A stretch of DNA of 64,000 nucleotides from Anaeramoeba flamelloides (Eukaryota; Metamonada; Anaeramoebidae), in contig JANTQA010000033.1 in the NCBI GenBank assembly GCA_027625915.1, positions 7,874,001-7,938,000 on the forward strand. Reading direction: 5' to 3'. The number at the start of each line of letters is the position of its first letter. Position 1 is the stretch's first letter. The translations under genes and the position numbers were made by a program. The notes under the pieces are model-generated. The model was not told the DNA's origin, made no database searches, and saw only the letters and a program-made list of their open reading frames with translations. Shown one piece after another: positions 47,901-58,889 of this stretch.

Positions 47901-50900
47901 TTGATTTCACATTAATCATATTTATGAATGTAGATTCAAAAAATGTAATTAATAAAGGAATGCAGTCAACCGAAGGTATCCCATAATTAAATAATTGTAT
48001 TAATTGATCTAATAGGGAATTTTGAATTTTTAAAAATATTTTATTCAATTGGAAATTTTCTTTCCATTTATTATACAGAATTAATAATTGTAAATTGATC
48101 AATGAAAATTCAGTAATCATTAAAGTTCTGGAATCTTTTTCTTTTTCCTTTTCAACTTTTTCATTTTTTAAAACCGTATTAATTAGTTTTTTATTTGAAA
48201 AAAAATGTGCAAATATTTGAATTAAATAATATTGTAAATATTCAATTAATTTTAAACAATAGAATTGAAAATCATTTAAATAAAATATTTTTGATTCATT
48301 TTGTTCTTGAAGAAACTATAGAATTTTAAAGAGAAAGGAGTTTTGTTATATATAACACCCAACATCAACGAAAATCTGTGGAAAAATAACATTGTTTAAA
48401 GTTTCTTTGGCTTTTTATGATTAAACTTGAAGAATTATTATTTTTTAAACAGTAAATTTTTTTGATTGTCATTTTTAACATTTTTGAAATAAGGCAGTAG
48501 AAGGTGAATTATTATTAAAGGATATAAAATAGATAAAAATTTTATTATAGCAAATAAAACTATTTTTCAAAAATTGTTCTAACTCATATAATGGTTATAA
48601 AATATGTTACTGGAATTTTAAATATGTTGAGTGGGTAATGAAAAATTGAAAATAGAAAGCATTTATTAAGTGTTTTTTTTTTTTTTATGAAATTATTTTT
48701 TTAAATTACAAACCAATTTAGACCTTTTGTCTTAAGAGGAAATTTGTTTGATAATTAGAGTTTTTAACTTTAAAAGGTTCTGTTTAGCTGAGTAATTGTA
48801 ATATAAAAAACATTGGATATTTAAACCACTGGAATTTACATTTTTAAAAATCATTAACATTTCCAGCATTTATGTTGATATAATAAGATCAAACGATTTT
48901 TACAAAAAGAAATTAATAGGCAATTAAAAATTACAGTAAAAATTCTGAATTTATAAAAATATTGAAAGATAATCAGATGTGTAAAGCAACAATAAGCTAT
49001 TTTCAAACAAGTAGGGGGCGAATTTATTGTAAAATATCTTTATTAAGGAAGTAAGTACATTTTACCATTTTGAAAAATTTTAATTGTGTTAACCTTACTG
49101 AAAAATATTTTTTGAGTGCAACTAGATATTGAAACTTTGAAACTAAAACACCATTCGCTGATCTATTTGTGAAAATAATCCAAAGTAATTCAGAGTTGAA
49201 TCTTTCGATTTTTTGAACATTTTTTTTTGATTAAATTTTTAGTTTTATTAAATTAAGTTTTTAGGCTCGAGAAATGTGTTTCTACGAATGAGCGAAATTA
49301 ATCAAAGAGTAAACCTAAAAAAATAGACCCGGAAAGGTGTGTATTTGAAATAAATATTTTCTTTTAGAAGACCAAACACGAAAGATCACCTTTCCAAATA
49401 AATTTGTTAATGACCAATAATGGAAAAAAAAATCGATAAAAGCCTATTTTCGAAGATTTCTTTTTTTTATCTTCGTAATTTGGATGAATCCAAACAATTT
49501 TATAATCTTGAATTTCTCGTCCCATTACTATTTATTATTATTTTACAAAACATTTTTTTACAAATTTGTTTTTCAAAATTCTTTTTTCAAATATTTTTAT
49601 CAAAAAAAAACCCAAATAAAGAATACTATTTCAAAAATTCAAATAGAGGGGTTGAATTCTCGGAATAAAACAGTTACAAAAGATTCAAATCAAAATAATT
49701 GAAAAATTCAAGAAAAAATTTCAAATTATAATTCAGAATTATTTTTAGTTCTCATTTTAATGGAAAATAAAATATTATCAAATCAAACCAATTTGTCCAA
49801 TAAATCTTTATTTCTCAAGAAGGAATTCAAAAAATATCAAATATTTTATGAATCAAAACTAGAATTAGATGAATTAAATGAAAATTGGATTTTGAAATTC
49901 ATTTTTGAAATTCTTTAAGAAATAAAAAGTAATTTGTGAATCAAAAATTTTACAAACAAAAGTTTTTGTATTCAGAATTAAAAATATAACCAAATTAAGA
50001 AGAAGTAATTATATCAAATGTTACAGATAAGATCAAGAAATAAATGATTTTTATTTATTTTTTCTTGATTATATTTTTTCATTTTTTTGAATTCCATTTT
50101 TTTGAATTCCATTTTTTATTTGGTATGAAAATATATTATACTATGTATATATTGCACTCTAGTATTTCTTAAAATGTCAATATATTTGGTTGTGGAAATG
50201 ATTTGAATAATTCAGTTTCACATAAATGATGGAACTCAAAATTTGAAAAATGTACTTACTCCCTTAAATTCAATCGTCATAAAACCATTTAAATATCCAA
50301 AATTGTTATTAACCATTTATTGATTCTTAATAATAATCCAATTTTTGTATTTTTTAATATAATATTACTTAAATTAAAGATATTAAAATTTTCTTGATCA
50401 AGATTTTATCTGATATTTTTTATGTTCAGAAAATTGGTGTTCATATTTTCTTTTTGACTTACAAAAATCCTTTTCCTAATGGGATTTGATCTTGATAAAT
50501 TTTCAATAGAAGGGAAAACTAATATCAGTATTTTATTGTTTAAAAAATCGTTTGTATCACGATCATATTACCCCTTTTTTTATTGAAATTGGTAGTGTAA
50601 TTGTTTTCACCAAAAAAATTACAATTTTTTTTTTTCATTTTTTAGAAAAAAATTTTAATAAATTTTGAAATAAATACAATATGTGTTGATTCAATCATTA
50701 TTAATAATTTACTTAATTTTGTATTACCAGTTTATGAATAGATCCAATAACAAAGAGAAATTTCTATGAAATGTAAAAAAAGATACCCAACTTTTTTGTA
50801 AATAACGTAATATTGACCGAATAATTTCTTCTTTTATTCCGTTAGTCCACTATTCCTTATATCTAAGAAAAAAATCAAGGGGTTATTCGGCTTGTTAGAT

Positions 50901-53816
50901 ATTTTAACACTTGGAGAGAGAAAAAAACAATTAGTAGAGGGAAATTTAATCTTTATGGGTAAATTATCGGAATATAACTTGCCTCAGAACAATATCAATA
51001 ATTAGAGAATTAAGTTCATAATTTCTTCCCCATTCTATAATAAAAGTTTTTTCTTTAAGATTCAAGAAAATATTTTCTAATTTTGTAATTGAAATATGTA
51101 GGTTTCTTGAGGAGGAAAAAAAAAATACAAACAAACAATTTTTAATTAAAAGAACTGTTTTTATTTTTTTTCATATCAATATAAATACGCTATTTAATTG
51201 ACTTGAAATGTAATAACTATTGGGGAAAAAAATGTGAAGCAGGCGAAAAAAGTTCAAGTTGATTTTTAATTGGAAACCTGAAAACGAAAAGTAAGATCTA
51301 TTAATAAAAGGAAAAATAAATGAATAAAGACAAAATGGAGGATTAATTCCAATAACAATTTTTATAATACTATCTTTTGGGAAGGGTTTTTTATTTGATC
51401 TATCTATCATTATTAAAAATTTATTTGAAAAAATTGTAACTATATTTTTTGAGATCTCCAAAACAACCCATTATCTATTTCGATAATCAAAGTAGATCTA
51501 AATTGAGTTTGTGGATTTGATTAGTCTTAATGTAATGAATTATTCTTTGAAGTTAATTTGTTTCTTCTTTTAATTGATTTTACTTTTCATTTTTAGGTTT
51601 CTGCGATTCTATTAAGGGTTGTCAATCAAAAATCATCTTTTTTTTTTTTTCATGTTGGACTTTTTTTCCCAAATGGTAAATTGAATTAATTGGAATTTGA
51701 GGTGATTACAGATTTATGAGTCTATTTAATATACTAAACTAAAATTAAAAAATTTTTACACAGATAAAACGGTAAAAAGAGCCACAATAATAAAATTTCA
51801 TACAAATTGGAAATAATTTTGATTTTTTCAAATATGAAAATCATTTATTCATTTTTTTTTTTGTTTTCATTTCATTTTTTGAATTACGTAATATGTTTAC
51901 CTTCGATCCATAATTTTTTTTGAATGATTGATATTTTTTCAAAGTTGGGTTCTTTTAAATAGATAAACTCAAATAAAATTAGTTGGTGGTATCTAACTAT
52001 TTGGTTGATCAATAATTCCTAATGAAATTTGAACAAATTTTACTAATTGCATTTTTTTGTTTATCCCAGCTCCAAAATTTTTAATACAGTCTTGATTTAT
52101 TAATTTTTATTAACAATTATTTATTCTTTGTTTTTTTGAATATTGTTAATTATAAATAATTGTTAACATTTCAATTAGTTAGGATTCCAATTTAATATTT
52201 CTTCTATAATTTATTAAATAAGTTATTTTTTTCACAAATCGAATTTTGGTGTGTTAAAAATATTGAATTGGGGTTTATAAAATTCACACAAATTTATCTT
52301 TATAATTTTTTAGAATTACTTTACAAAAAGTATGGAGATTAATTAAAATTGAAAATTTGGAAAAGTAAAAAATCAAATTTGTTGTTTTTACAAAAAATTC
52401 TATTGATCGATTATTGAATTTTAACCTTCTCTTTTTCATTTTCGTTTTCAGGGTAGAGTCATTATGGGTGAAAAAAAATTGTTGAAATTAAAAAAAAAAT
52501 TTTTTCGCAATTTATATGGGTGCCTAATACCAATTAAAAACAAACCAACATGTGATTTACGATCGATCTCTAAAAATCAACAACAAAAATTAGGAATTTA
52601 GAAATATTAGAGGCATTATTAACATAACTTTAAACCGAACTAAATAGGGTATAATTTGAAAGAGAAAAAAAAATATGAGATCAAAGCTAGTAATTCGATT
52701 TTAAATTTCCATAAAATTTTCACTTAATCTTCCTTTTTATATATTTCTTATTTAAAACCATTTAAAAGTTATTTTAAAAAAGCAAGTAACAAAAGTTTTA
52801 AAAGTCTATTAAAAATAGGTCTATTGAAATCTATTTAATGTGTTGAAAGATAATTTTGAAAACATTTTTGACACACTTTTATCACTTCTCAAACCACTTA
52901 AAACAAGTGAACCAAACAGTTTGATCAACACTTTTAAAAAACTTTTATTACTCACTTTTTTAAAGTGGATGTATGTTATAAAAACATAGGCTGGCGTTTT
53001 TCAATTATTTAAAGAAACAAAATGATTTGAATAATTATTGAGTGTTGTTTATTTGGACAATATTTAAAAATCCCATAAAAATTACATTTATTGGTGTAGT
53101 ATTGAAAACACATTTAATCCATTTAATCCATTCAATTCAGGTATTAGGAAATCACAAAAAGAAAACCAAATTGTATTTGTACAGTGCTGTTATTTTTCAG
53201 ATTTTTGTTGTGGTTGATGAAACAGAAAACTTGATTCAAAAAATTAAAAAAAAATATTGATGAAAAAAAAAAAACAAGAAAAAATATGAAAGAAAAAGAA
53301 AATTTTTACTTGGTCCAAAATACCAGAAAAAATATGAACAGTTGTTCTACCAATGTTACTGATAAATTCAAAAAAGCCTAACGATAATAGAATTGATTGT
53401 GTTTTTGTTGATCTTGAAAATATTTCAATCAAAGGCAAGCATAGGAAAGATGAAAGATCAAAAAATTTAAATTTTTTGCTTTGGCTTGAATTTACAAGGA
53501 AATTTACTTTGTGAAGAAGTTTATTAGTTGAAATTAAAAAAAAAATTCAATTGGTTAATCACTGAAGAAGGCTGGTAAAGGAAATAAGAGAATGTAAATA
53601 ATACTTTGTACTAAATCAAATTTAACTTCAAAAAGTGCTTGGAGGGTGATTATTATAAGCGTTTGAATTTGTTTTGAATATTCGATCTTGGAGAGATTGA
53701 AAAGGTGTTTTAATTTTTCGTCAATTGTTTTCTGTTTCAAATTTTTAAATTTTGAGAGAAACAATTTTGCAAACTGTTGAAACCAGTCGATAAAATGATC
53801 CTTTTTGTTTGAAATT

Positions 53817-53860
<44 letters not shown>

Positions 53861-54113
53861 TTCGAATTAAAGCCAACAAGAAGAAAAAGATTCCAAATAA
53901 ATAAAGACTAAAAGAATATTGGGGGTATTGTTAAAAAGAAAACAATTTCCAAACTGATGTATTTTTTTTTTTAAGATCCCATAATCGTCGTAATTGTTTA
54001 TCTTTAAAGTGGCACTCATATTGCTTTTTGATATTGTTCATTACCAGATCAGCTTTACTCTTTTTTTGAAAAGAATTGGTTTGCTTTTCTTTATCTGATT
54101 CATTGAGGCTCAT
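33443..54113 (-). CDS. neurobeachin/LRBA-like BEACH-WD40 protein
   Basis: BEACH proteins are very large scaffolds in vesicle traffic, lysosome and membrane dynamics. Reading the minus strand, exons fit at 54113-54045, 53800-53563, 53506-53310, 48315-45309, 43244-42108, 41833-38016, 37916-37742 and 35382-33443, all joining in frame for about 3,526 aa. An armadillo-like helical N-terminus ends NNSITVKELKTIFRLF. A ConA-like (LamG) domain spans about 1195-1400 (FHFNGKTSCIKIP, CTWIYL, KLYINDQL). NLRRRRRLVRN at about 2500 and a PH-BEACH domain at about 2630-2735 (FNQIKQVYKRRYHLKQTAIE) follow. The BEACH domain is at about 2755-3035 (RLISNFQYL, AGRTYNDISQYPIFPWIL, HYSSTGVPLYYLMRIEPFTT, KFDHPDR, DVKELTPEFFYMPEFL, WIDLIFGYKQRG). 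An Asn/Asp-rich linker and about five to six WD40 repeats end the protein. Domain order matches NBEA/LRBA; no FYVE domain. Exons 1-3 and the exon 1 donor are less certain. Confidence 0.92.
35383..37741 (-). other. 2.36-kb phase-1 intron inside the BEACH domain
   Basis: This intron separates the exon coding FTTLLIQQF from the exon coding GKFDHPDRLFHS, which are adjacent in all BEACH domains. The donor is GGTAAC and the acceptor is AATAG. It contains MITE D1 (37104-37598) and otherwise only AT-rich sequence with T and A runs (for example 36926-36948). Confidence 0.85.
37104..37598. mobile_element. MITE family D, copy D1 (in BEACH intron)
   Basis: Terminal inverted repeats start AGTGAAAAAAATACC and continue through GACATGAAAAAAATACC to TTTTTAATTGTGAATATTAG on both sides. 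The length is 495 bp. The copy at 58175-58644 is colinear, sharing ATAACTCCCCCACTTATTAG and CAAAAAACAAGAAGAAAAAT. No ORF. Confidence 0.82.
41834..42107 (-). other. 274-bp BEACH intron containing a trinucleotide microsatellite
   Basis: Phase-1 intron between FIDKFL and SQILDIISELL, donor GTAAGA and acceptor ATAG. On the plus strand it contains (ATT)n followed by about 35 GTT units from roughly 41870 to 41990, then a degenerate tail. On the transcript strand this is an AAC run just upstream of the acceptor, so repeat length may affect splicing. Confidence 0.85.
43395..43832 (-). mobile_element. MITE family C, copy C4, inverted and partial
   Basis: Matches C1, C2 and C3 in reverse orientation, with TTTGATCCAATGAAACA, ATTCAAACAATGAAATGAAA and GATCGATCAAATGG. 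The end near 43832 is diverged, and the terminal part on the 43.39-kb side is missing, so it is truncated relative to the others. Confidence 0.7.
44069..44485. mobile_element. MITE family E, copy E1
   Basis: Terminal inverted repeats of about 60 bp: the left arm includes AACGTTCG and GGGAACATTAATAGAACCTG, and the right arm is its diverged inverse including CTATGAATGTTCCCAATTG and CCGAACGG. The length is 417 bp. The copy at 51215-51679 shares ATACTATCTTTT and GTTAATTTGTTTCTTCTTT. Confidence 0.75.
48995..50807. mobile_element. MITE family B-type element B4, interrupted
   Basis: Left end AGCTATTTTC after TA and right end GTAAATAACG before TA, with the same interior blocks as B3 (AAAATATCTTTATTAAG, AATAATCCAATTTTTG, CCAATAACA). 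About 1.2 kb of the interior (49041-50280) is a further insertion whose ends are inverse copies of AAGTAAGTACATTTT. The open frames at 49420-49702 lie in that insertion and look like chance. Confidence 0.6.
51215..51679. mobile_element. MITE family E, copy E2
   Basis: Diverged copy of E1 with left arm TTGGGGAAAAAAATGTGAAG and right arm ending CTTTTTTTCCCAAATGG. It keeps ATACTATCTTTTGGGAAGGG and GTTAATTTGTTTCTTCTTTT. It lies 55 bp before C2. Fragments of the same right end recur near 52430-52480. Confidence 0.65.
51735..52277 (+). mobile_element. MITE family C, copy C2
   Basis: 543 bp, same orientation as C1 and C3, with ends TAAACTAAAATTAAAAAATT and TTGAATTGGGGTTTA. It retains TTTGAATTACGTAATATG and AATAAAATTAGTTGGTGGTA. 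It is more diverged from C1 than C3 is. Confidence 0.75.
53819..53858. repeat. homopolymer T40 (A40 on the transcript strand)
   Basis: Forty consecutive T residues on the plus strand inside the first modelled BEACH intron, about 20 bases from the exon 2 acceptor. Length is likely to vary between cells or assemblies. Confidence 0.9.
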
Positions 54114-54185
54114 CTCGATACAAGAAATTAAAGAGCAGCTTAAAAATGGATTTTGAAAAAATGAATCAAATTGACTCGGATTTTA

Positions 54186-54463
54186 ATTAAGCTCAAAACT
54201 TTACCAGGGTGTGGTGCTACTGATGAAACAATGAATATTTTTTGACGTTTAATACGATCTTGAATTTAATTTCGATTTTTGTTCAAAAAGGAAAAAGATT
54301 TAGTTTCTTTTTTTGATAGACCGAAAAAACTTGGAAATACGATAATTTTGAGGGTTTTTTGTTTGAGAGAATTTACTCCAAACTTGAGGAGTGGCTTGCC
54401 ATCAAAAAACGAAGATGTTACTATAAACTTATTTTGATTGAAAGAGTTAAAAGGAATTATCAT
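54186..54463 (-). other. possible small gene or exon remnant upstream of the BEACH gene
   Basis: An ATG at 54463 opens 65 codons (MIIPFNSFNQNKFIVTSS, KPLLKFGVNSLKQKTLK). A second open stretch below it includes DRIKRQKIFIVSSVAPHPG and ends at a GGTAAAG donor-like site. A possible 63-nt intron GTCTAT...CAAG would join them. I found no in-frame junction to the BEACH exon 1, which begins at its own ATG 70 bp further on. The product is not recognised. Confidence 0.2.
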
Positions 54464-55254
54464 AAAGATTCACAAGGTTTCCCAAACCTGAAAATTTAAA
54501 TTCTGAAATTACAATAAAACACAGGATATTAGGGTGGACACATCAAACTAATTCGAATTCTACAATACAAATACCAACTATTTATGTTGTTTAAGGTTTT
54601 TAGGATCATTTATTGACAGATTAATATAAGTTTTTTCCCCAAAAGTGATTTTTTTTAATATGTGAAGATAAGATCAATACAAATTGAAGAAAGTTTAATT
54701 ATTTGCTTTTATATTGTATATTTGTATTTATTTTGGTGCTCCCACGCTTAATTACAAAAAAAATACAAATTTCAAAAAAAAATTAAAAAACAATTTAATT
54801 AGAAATTTCAAATTAAATTAATAAAAGCATTTTTATAGATAAAGTAATGGGTAAAAAATGAAAAAAAATAAAACAATAAATAAAAATTTTAATTGATTCA
54901 AAGACAAAGAAATAATATTAAAAACCAATTTTTTTTTTTTTGTTAGGAGTAAAAACTTGAATAAAATCCTTTTGAAAATAGAATTTGTCAACATAAATCA
55001 ATTCAGATCTGTAAAAATATTTTTTGATTTAAGATATCTTATTAAATAGTTAAGTTTATTTTATGTTTCTATTTTAAATAATATAAAATAAAAAAGTGTG
55101 TTAAAATTAAAAAAAAAAATCAATCATTAAAATGACTTGAACTATTGACTAATATTTTAAATTTGAAAAGTTATTCATTGAAAAAATTTCAAAACTTTAT
55201 ATATTAAAATAAAATAATATTTTTTTTAAAATTTAATATAGAATTTTTTATTAT

Positions 55255-55400
55255 ATAACATCTATTTTGTATCAGCAGTTATTGATTTTTTCAAAAAAAA
55301 ATATCGAATATATTTCTTTTTGAGATGCGAAGGCATAGAGAAAAAAATATATTCATATCTTTTTTTTTTCAAAAAAAAATCAATAGCGGATGTTATATTT
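55255..55400. repeat. short foldback
   Basis: The arms around TATTGATTTTTT, CAAAAAAAAATAT and GAATATATTTCT are inverted copies about 60 bp long, bounded by TAACATC on the left and GATGTTA on the right. The loop of about 25 bp is GATGCGAAGGCATAG. It may be a solo foldback element of its own. No other copy was seen. Confidence 0.55.
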
Positions 55401-57437
55401 TGAGACCTAAAATAATAAAAAAACATCAAAAAAACAAATTTTCAAATTTCTTTTTTATTTTTTTTTTCACACTTTGTCTGAAATAGTGATAAATTTTAAA
55501 AACAACAAATAAAATATATCATTCATTTGAAAAATTGTTCTAAAATCCCATGGTACCTTGGAACGTCATTTGGTAACTCATTGGTATTAGCTTGGTTTTC
55601 AAAAGAATAAAACTGTGGCCCATTAAACATCAAATTAATAAAAAAACTTAAAAATAAAATAATAAAAATACTATTTGTTTTTCAATTTCAAAATTCTGTC
55701 GTTTTTCTTTTTTTTATTTAAAAGTAAAAATTAACAGAATTTTTCCAATTTCTTTTAGAAACTAGTCCTGCTTTCTTTTTTACTATTTTTTGTCTCAGAA
55801 ACCAAAAAAATTTTTAAAATAAGAAATATTTTTTTTTGATCTCGAAACAACCTTTTCAGAATATTTTTTAACTAAAAGAACAATTTTTAAAGGATCAATT
55901 TTTTTTTTTCACCAACTTGATCAAATATTTTTAGTAACACAATTTTTTCACTTTCAACAATATATTTTTTAATCACCAAAAACACTTCCAAACACCAATT
56001 TAAATCATTCCCATCAATATTTTTACTTAGATTTAAATTTGCAAAAAAAATCAACTAATTTTAGCTTATTTCTATTCTTCCAGAATATGAAAGCTTATCC
56101 AAATACAATAACATTAGGGAAACAATATCAAATATATCCAGTGATGTAGATCTGGAAAATATAGTATCATTTTTGATATTTTTTTCATTATTTTTCTTTG
56201 AGAAAAATAACATCTATATATTAATATTGAATGGTAATTAATATATAAAACAAATTTTACATTTGGTGTTTAAAAAACTTATGTAATGGATAAATTAGTA
56301 ATTAAAAAAAAATATGTGATTCTGGGACTTGAAGGTAATAAATATTTTTCCAGTTAAGAATGATATTTTTTAATAATTAAAACTAGCAATTTTTGAGGTA
56401 TAGACAAACTTTTTTTTAAAAAAGGTAAGATTTTTTTCTATCTATCAAATAATATTGAAAATAACCCAAAATTGAAAATACCCGTAATTTTTTTAAAAAT
56501 TAAAAAACACTTTTTTAAGAACTTCTAATTAACTCTAATGTTGGACCAGTTTGGTTTTATCGTAAATTTTGATTATATGTTCCTACGACCAAAAAAACAC
56601 TAAAATTGGAAAACTGATCAAATACCTTCCATTAAAAAAATTAAAAACACCAAATGAAAAAATAAAAATAAATAAAGTATCCATTTAACTTTTTCTTGAA
56701 AATATTTTTTGCCAAAATGATTGGATTCAAACTTGAAATTATGTATATTTTTAGATACACAATATCTTATTGTTACTCATTTACTAGAACAAATTCCCAA
56801 TTATGGGAATTTTATTTTCACAAAAGTAACTAATTTGGTCGTCTGATGTTTTTTTTATTTTTAAATGGTAAAATTAAAAAAAAAGTTATTTAAAAAGGAT
56901 AAACTCTCTGAAAAAATATTCTAATTTAATATATTAACTTATTCTGTGATTTCTATATTTTCTCAACCCCATTTTTTGAAAGAAAAAAAAAAAAAATCTA
57001 AGTAATTTCAAAAAATATTTTTGAAATTGAAAAATTAGAGATTGTTTTGATTCTAAAAAAGTTTATCCCAGTGGTTATTGAATTTAATTATAAAGCTAGA
57101 TTTCAAAAAATATTAATTAGTAAAAAATAGTGTTTGGAATATTACGGACATATTAAAGAAAAATATTTTTTTTTTGGTTGAAAAAAAATAGTATTCAAAA
57201 AATTATAATTTTTAGGAATAGTATTCAACCCTTTTAGTGTGAAAGGAATTAGTATACTAAGAAATCTATAAAAGTTATGATGATTGCTAATTGGTATTAA
57301 CAAATGAGAGAAAATGCATGTGTATCAGCAATTTCTAATTTTATATCATTACTCATAATTTTTCAATCTACTAATCATTTCTAAAAATAACAGAGTAAGA
57401 TCTATTTAGTGAATACATATACCCAATCCTACACAAG

Positions 57438-57581
57438 ATGTCCCAAGTTAAACCTGATTTATTTTTACATTCCCTGAAGAGAAATAGATTTAATTTAACC
57501 GTATTAAGCATTACCAAACCATACCCTGATAAACTCAAACGTGTTTTACTATACGCATTTACTTACCCGAACAAGTACTAA
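57438..57581 (+). other. short ORF of 47 codons, unrecognised
   Basis: ATG-initiated frame MSQVKPDLFLHSLKRNRFNL... ending at TAA, in a patch richer in GC than its flanks. It has balanced amino-acid use unlike the usual Lys/Asn/Phe shadow frames here. There is no neighbouring exon, no recognisable motif and no repeat overlap that I can see. It could be a gene remnant or chance. Confidence 0.15.
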
Positions 57582-58174
57582 CATACTCAAATATACTCAA
57601 AAGACAACAAAAACTCCTCAGATGAATTATAGAGGAGAATTCAAAAAAAAAATAAAAATATTTTGTCTTAAAGTAAAGTTGTTATTTTACCATAAATATT
57701 AATCTCTAAACACTCTGATTTCTTAAAAATTTTACAAAAAGTGTTTTTAAGTGGTTTAAATTTTCAAGTATTATCAATTTTCAGAAATTTTCTGGAATAT
57801 ATCAAACACCCAATTTTTTTTTGATAAATTTTCTTCTGGAAAAATAATGAAATCACAATAACCAAGAAAAAATTTTTAAAATGTTGAAAATTTTTTTTCA
57901 AGTTATTTTTTTATTTTGTGATAACTTTATAATTTTTTATTAAAAAAGTTTTTTTCAAAGATTTTTTTTTTCAATAACTAAATTTTAGAATCTTTTTGTA
58001 ACAATTCAAATTAAAAATTTTATTCCAAAGACAATTAGGATATTTGGAATTCTCGTGAATTTATATCAGACAAGCTTTAAAACCAACTTCTGAAAGATTT
58101 ATTATTTCTATGATTTTTTTCAATTGGTGCTTTTTCCAATAGATCGGAAATTAAATACCAAAAATAATTAGAGC

Positions 58175-58644
58175 AGTGAAAAAAATACCGGACAAGATTT
58201 TTAATTGTGAATATTAGTCAAATTATTTCCTAATTTCATTTATTTACAATCAAATTCCTTTTTTTAAGCTTCCAACTTTTTCAATTATAACTCCCCCACT
58301 TATTAGAATGATGATTGATGAAATCACACTTGTTCAAAACACCATTCAATCAATCAAAAAACAAGAAGAAAAATTATCATTTTCCAAACTCTAGTAAACC
58401 TCTATAAAACTCGATTGTTTTTCAAAAAAAGTTGATCAACTAGGCTATCAAACAATTACTCGAGTATTCTAGAGACACCTTACTTTGATGGACTTTAGGT
58501 AGGTTTATTACTAATCTCATAAAAAAATTGGTTATTTATAATAAGGATTTAATTGAAATTATAAGAAATTACACAAAATTTTTACTAATAATCACAATTA
58601 AAAATCATGTCCGGGATTTTTTTCATGTCCGGTATTTTTTTCCC
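58175..58644. mobile_element. MITE family D, copy D2
   Basis: Ends AGTGAAAAAAATACCGGACA and its inverse (ATGTCCGGTATTTTTTTCCC). The body is colinear with D1 at 37104-37598, including ATAACTCCCCCACTTATTAG. The CCGGACATG sub-repeat is better preserved here than in D1. Confidence 0.82.
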
Positions 58645-58889
58645 AACTATACATAAATACAGTTTTTAAAAAGCTATTAAAATACCGATAAAAGTAAGTA
58701 TATTAAAGTTTGTTCATTGTTTTTTACCGGTGCCTTTGAAAACTTTTTTATCATTTATTTTATGAATGATTAATTTAATTAAGACTTTCGGTCAATTTAC
58801 AAAATTAATAATCATTCAAATAAGCAAATCTTGTTCAAATCAATTCTTTTTATTTTCTGAAAGTGTTTTTCTTTTCCTTTCACCTACTT

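Larger units (their letters stand above)
48316..53309 (-). other. 5-kb BEACH intron filled with repeats
   Basis: Inferred intron between the exon ending at the codon pair for Asp-Gln (donor GTAAAAATT at 53309) and the exon that begins after CTATAG at 48316. It holds B4 (48995-50807), itself interrupted, E2 (51215-51679) and C2 (51735-52277). An alternative model uses a donor at 53323 and a 47-nt exon at 53229-53183 (FCFINHNKNLKNNST), which also keeps the frame. Confidence 0.65.
54114..58889. other. 4.8-kb intergenic region with repeats and doubtful open stretches
   Basis: Head-side flank of the BEACH gene. It contains a foldback at 55255-55400 and MITE D2 (58175-58644). Short open stretches exist on the minus strand at 54186-54463 (MIIPFNSFNQNKFIVTSS, then RQKIFIVSSVAPHPG) and on the plus strand at 56084-56236 and 57438-57581. 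I cannot assign any of them, and none has a full set of start, splice and stop signals that convinces me. Confidence 0.5.
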
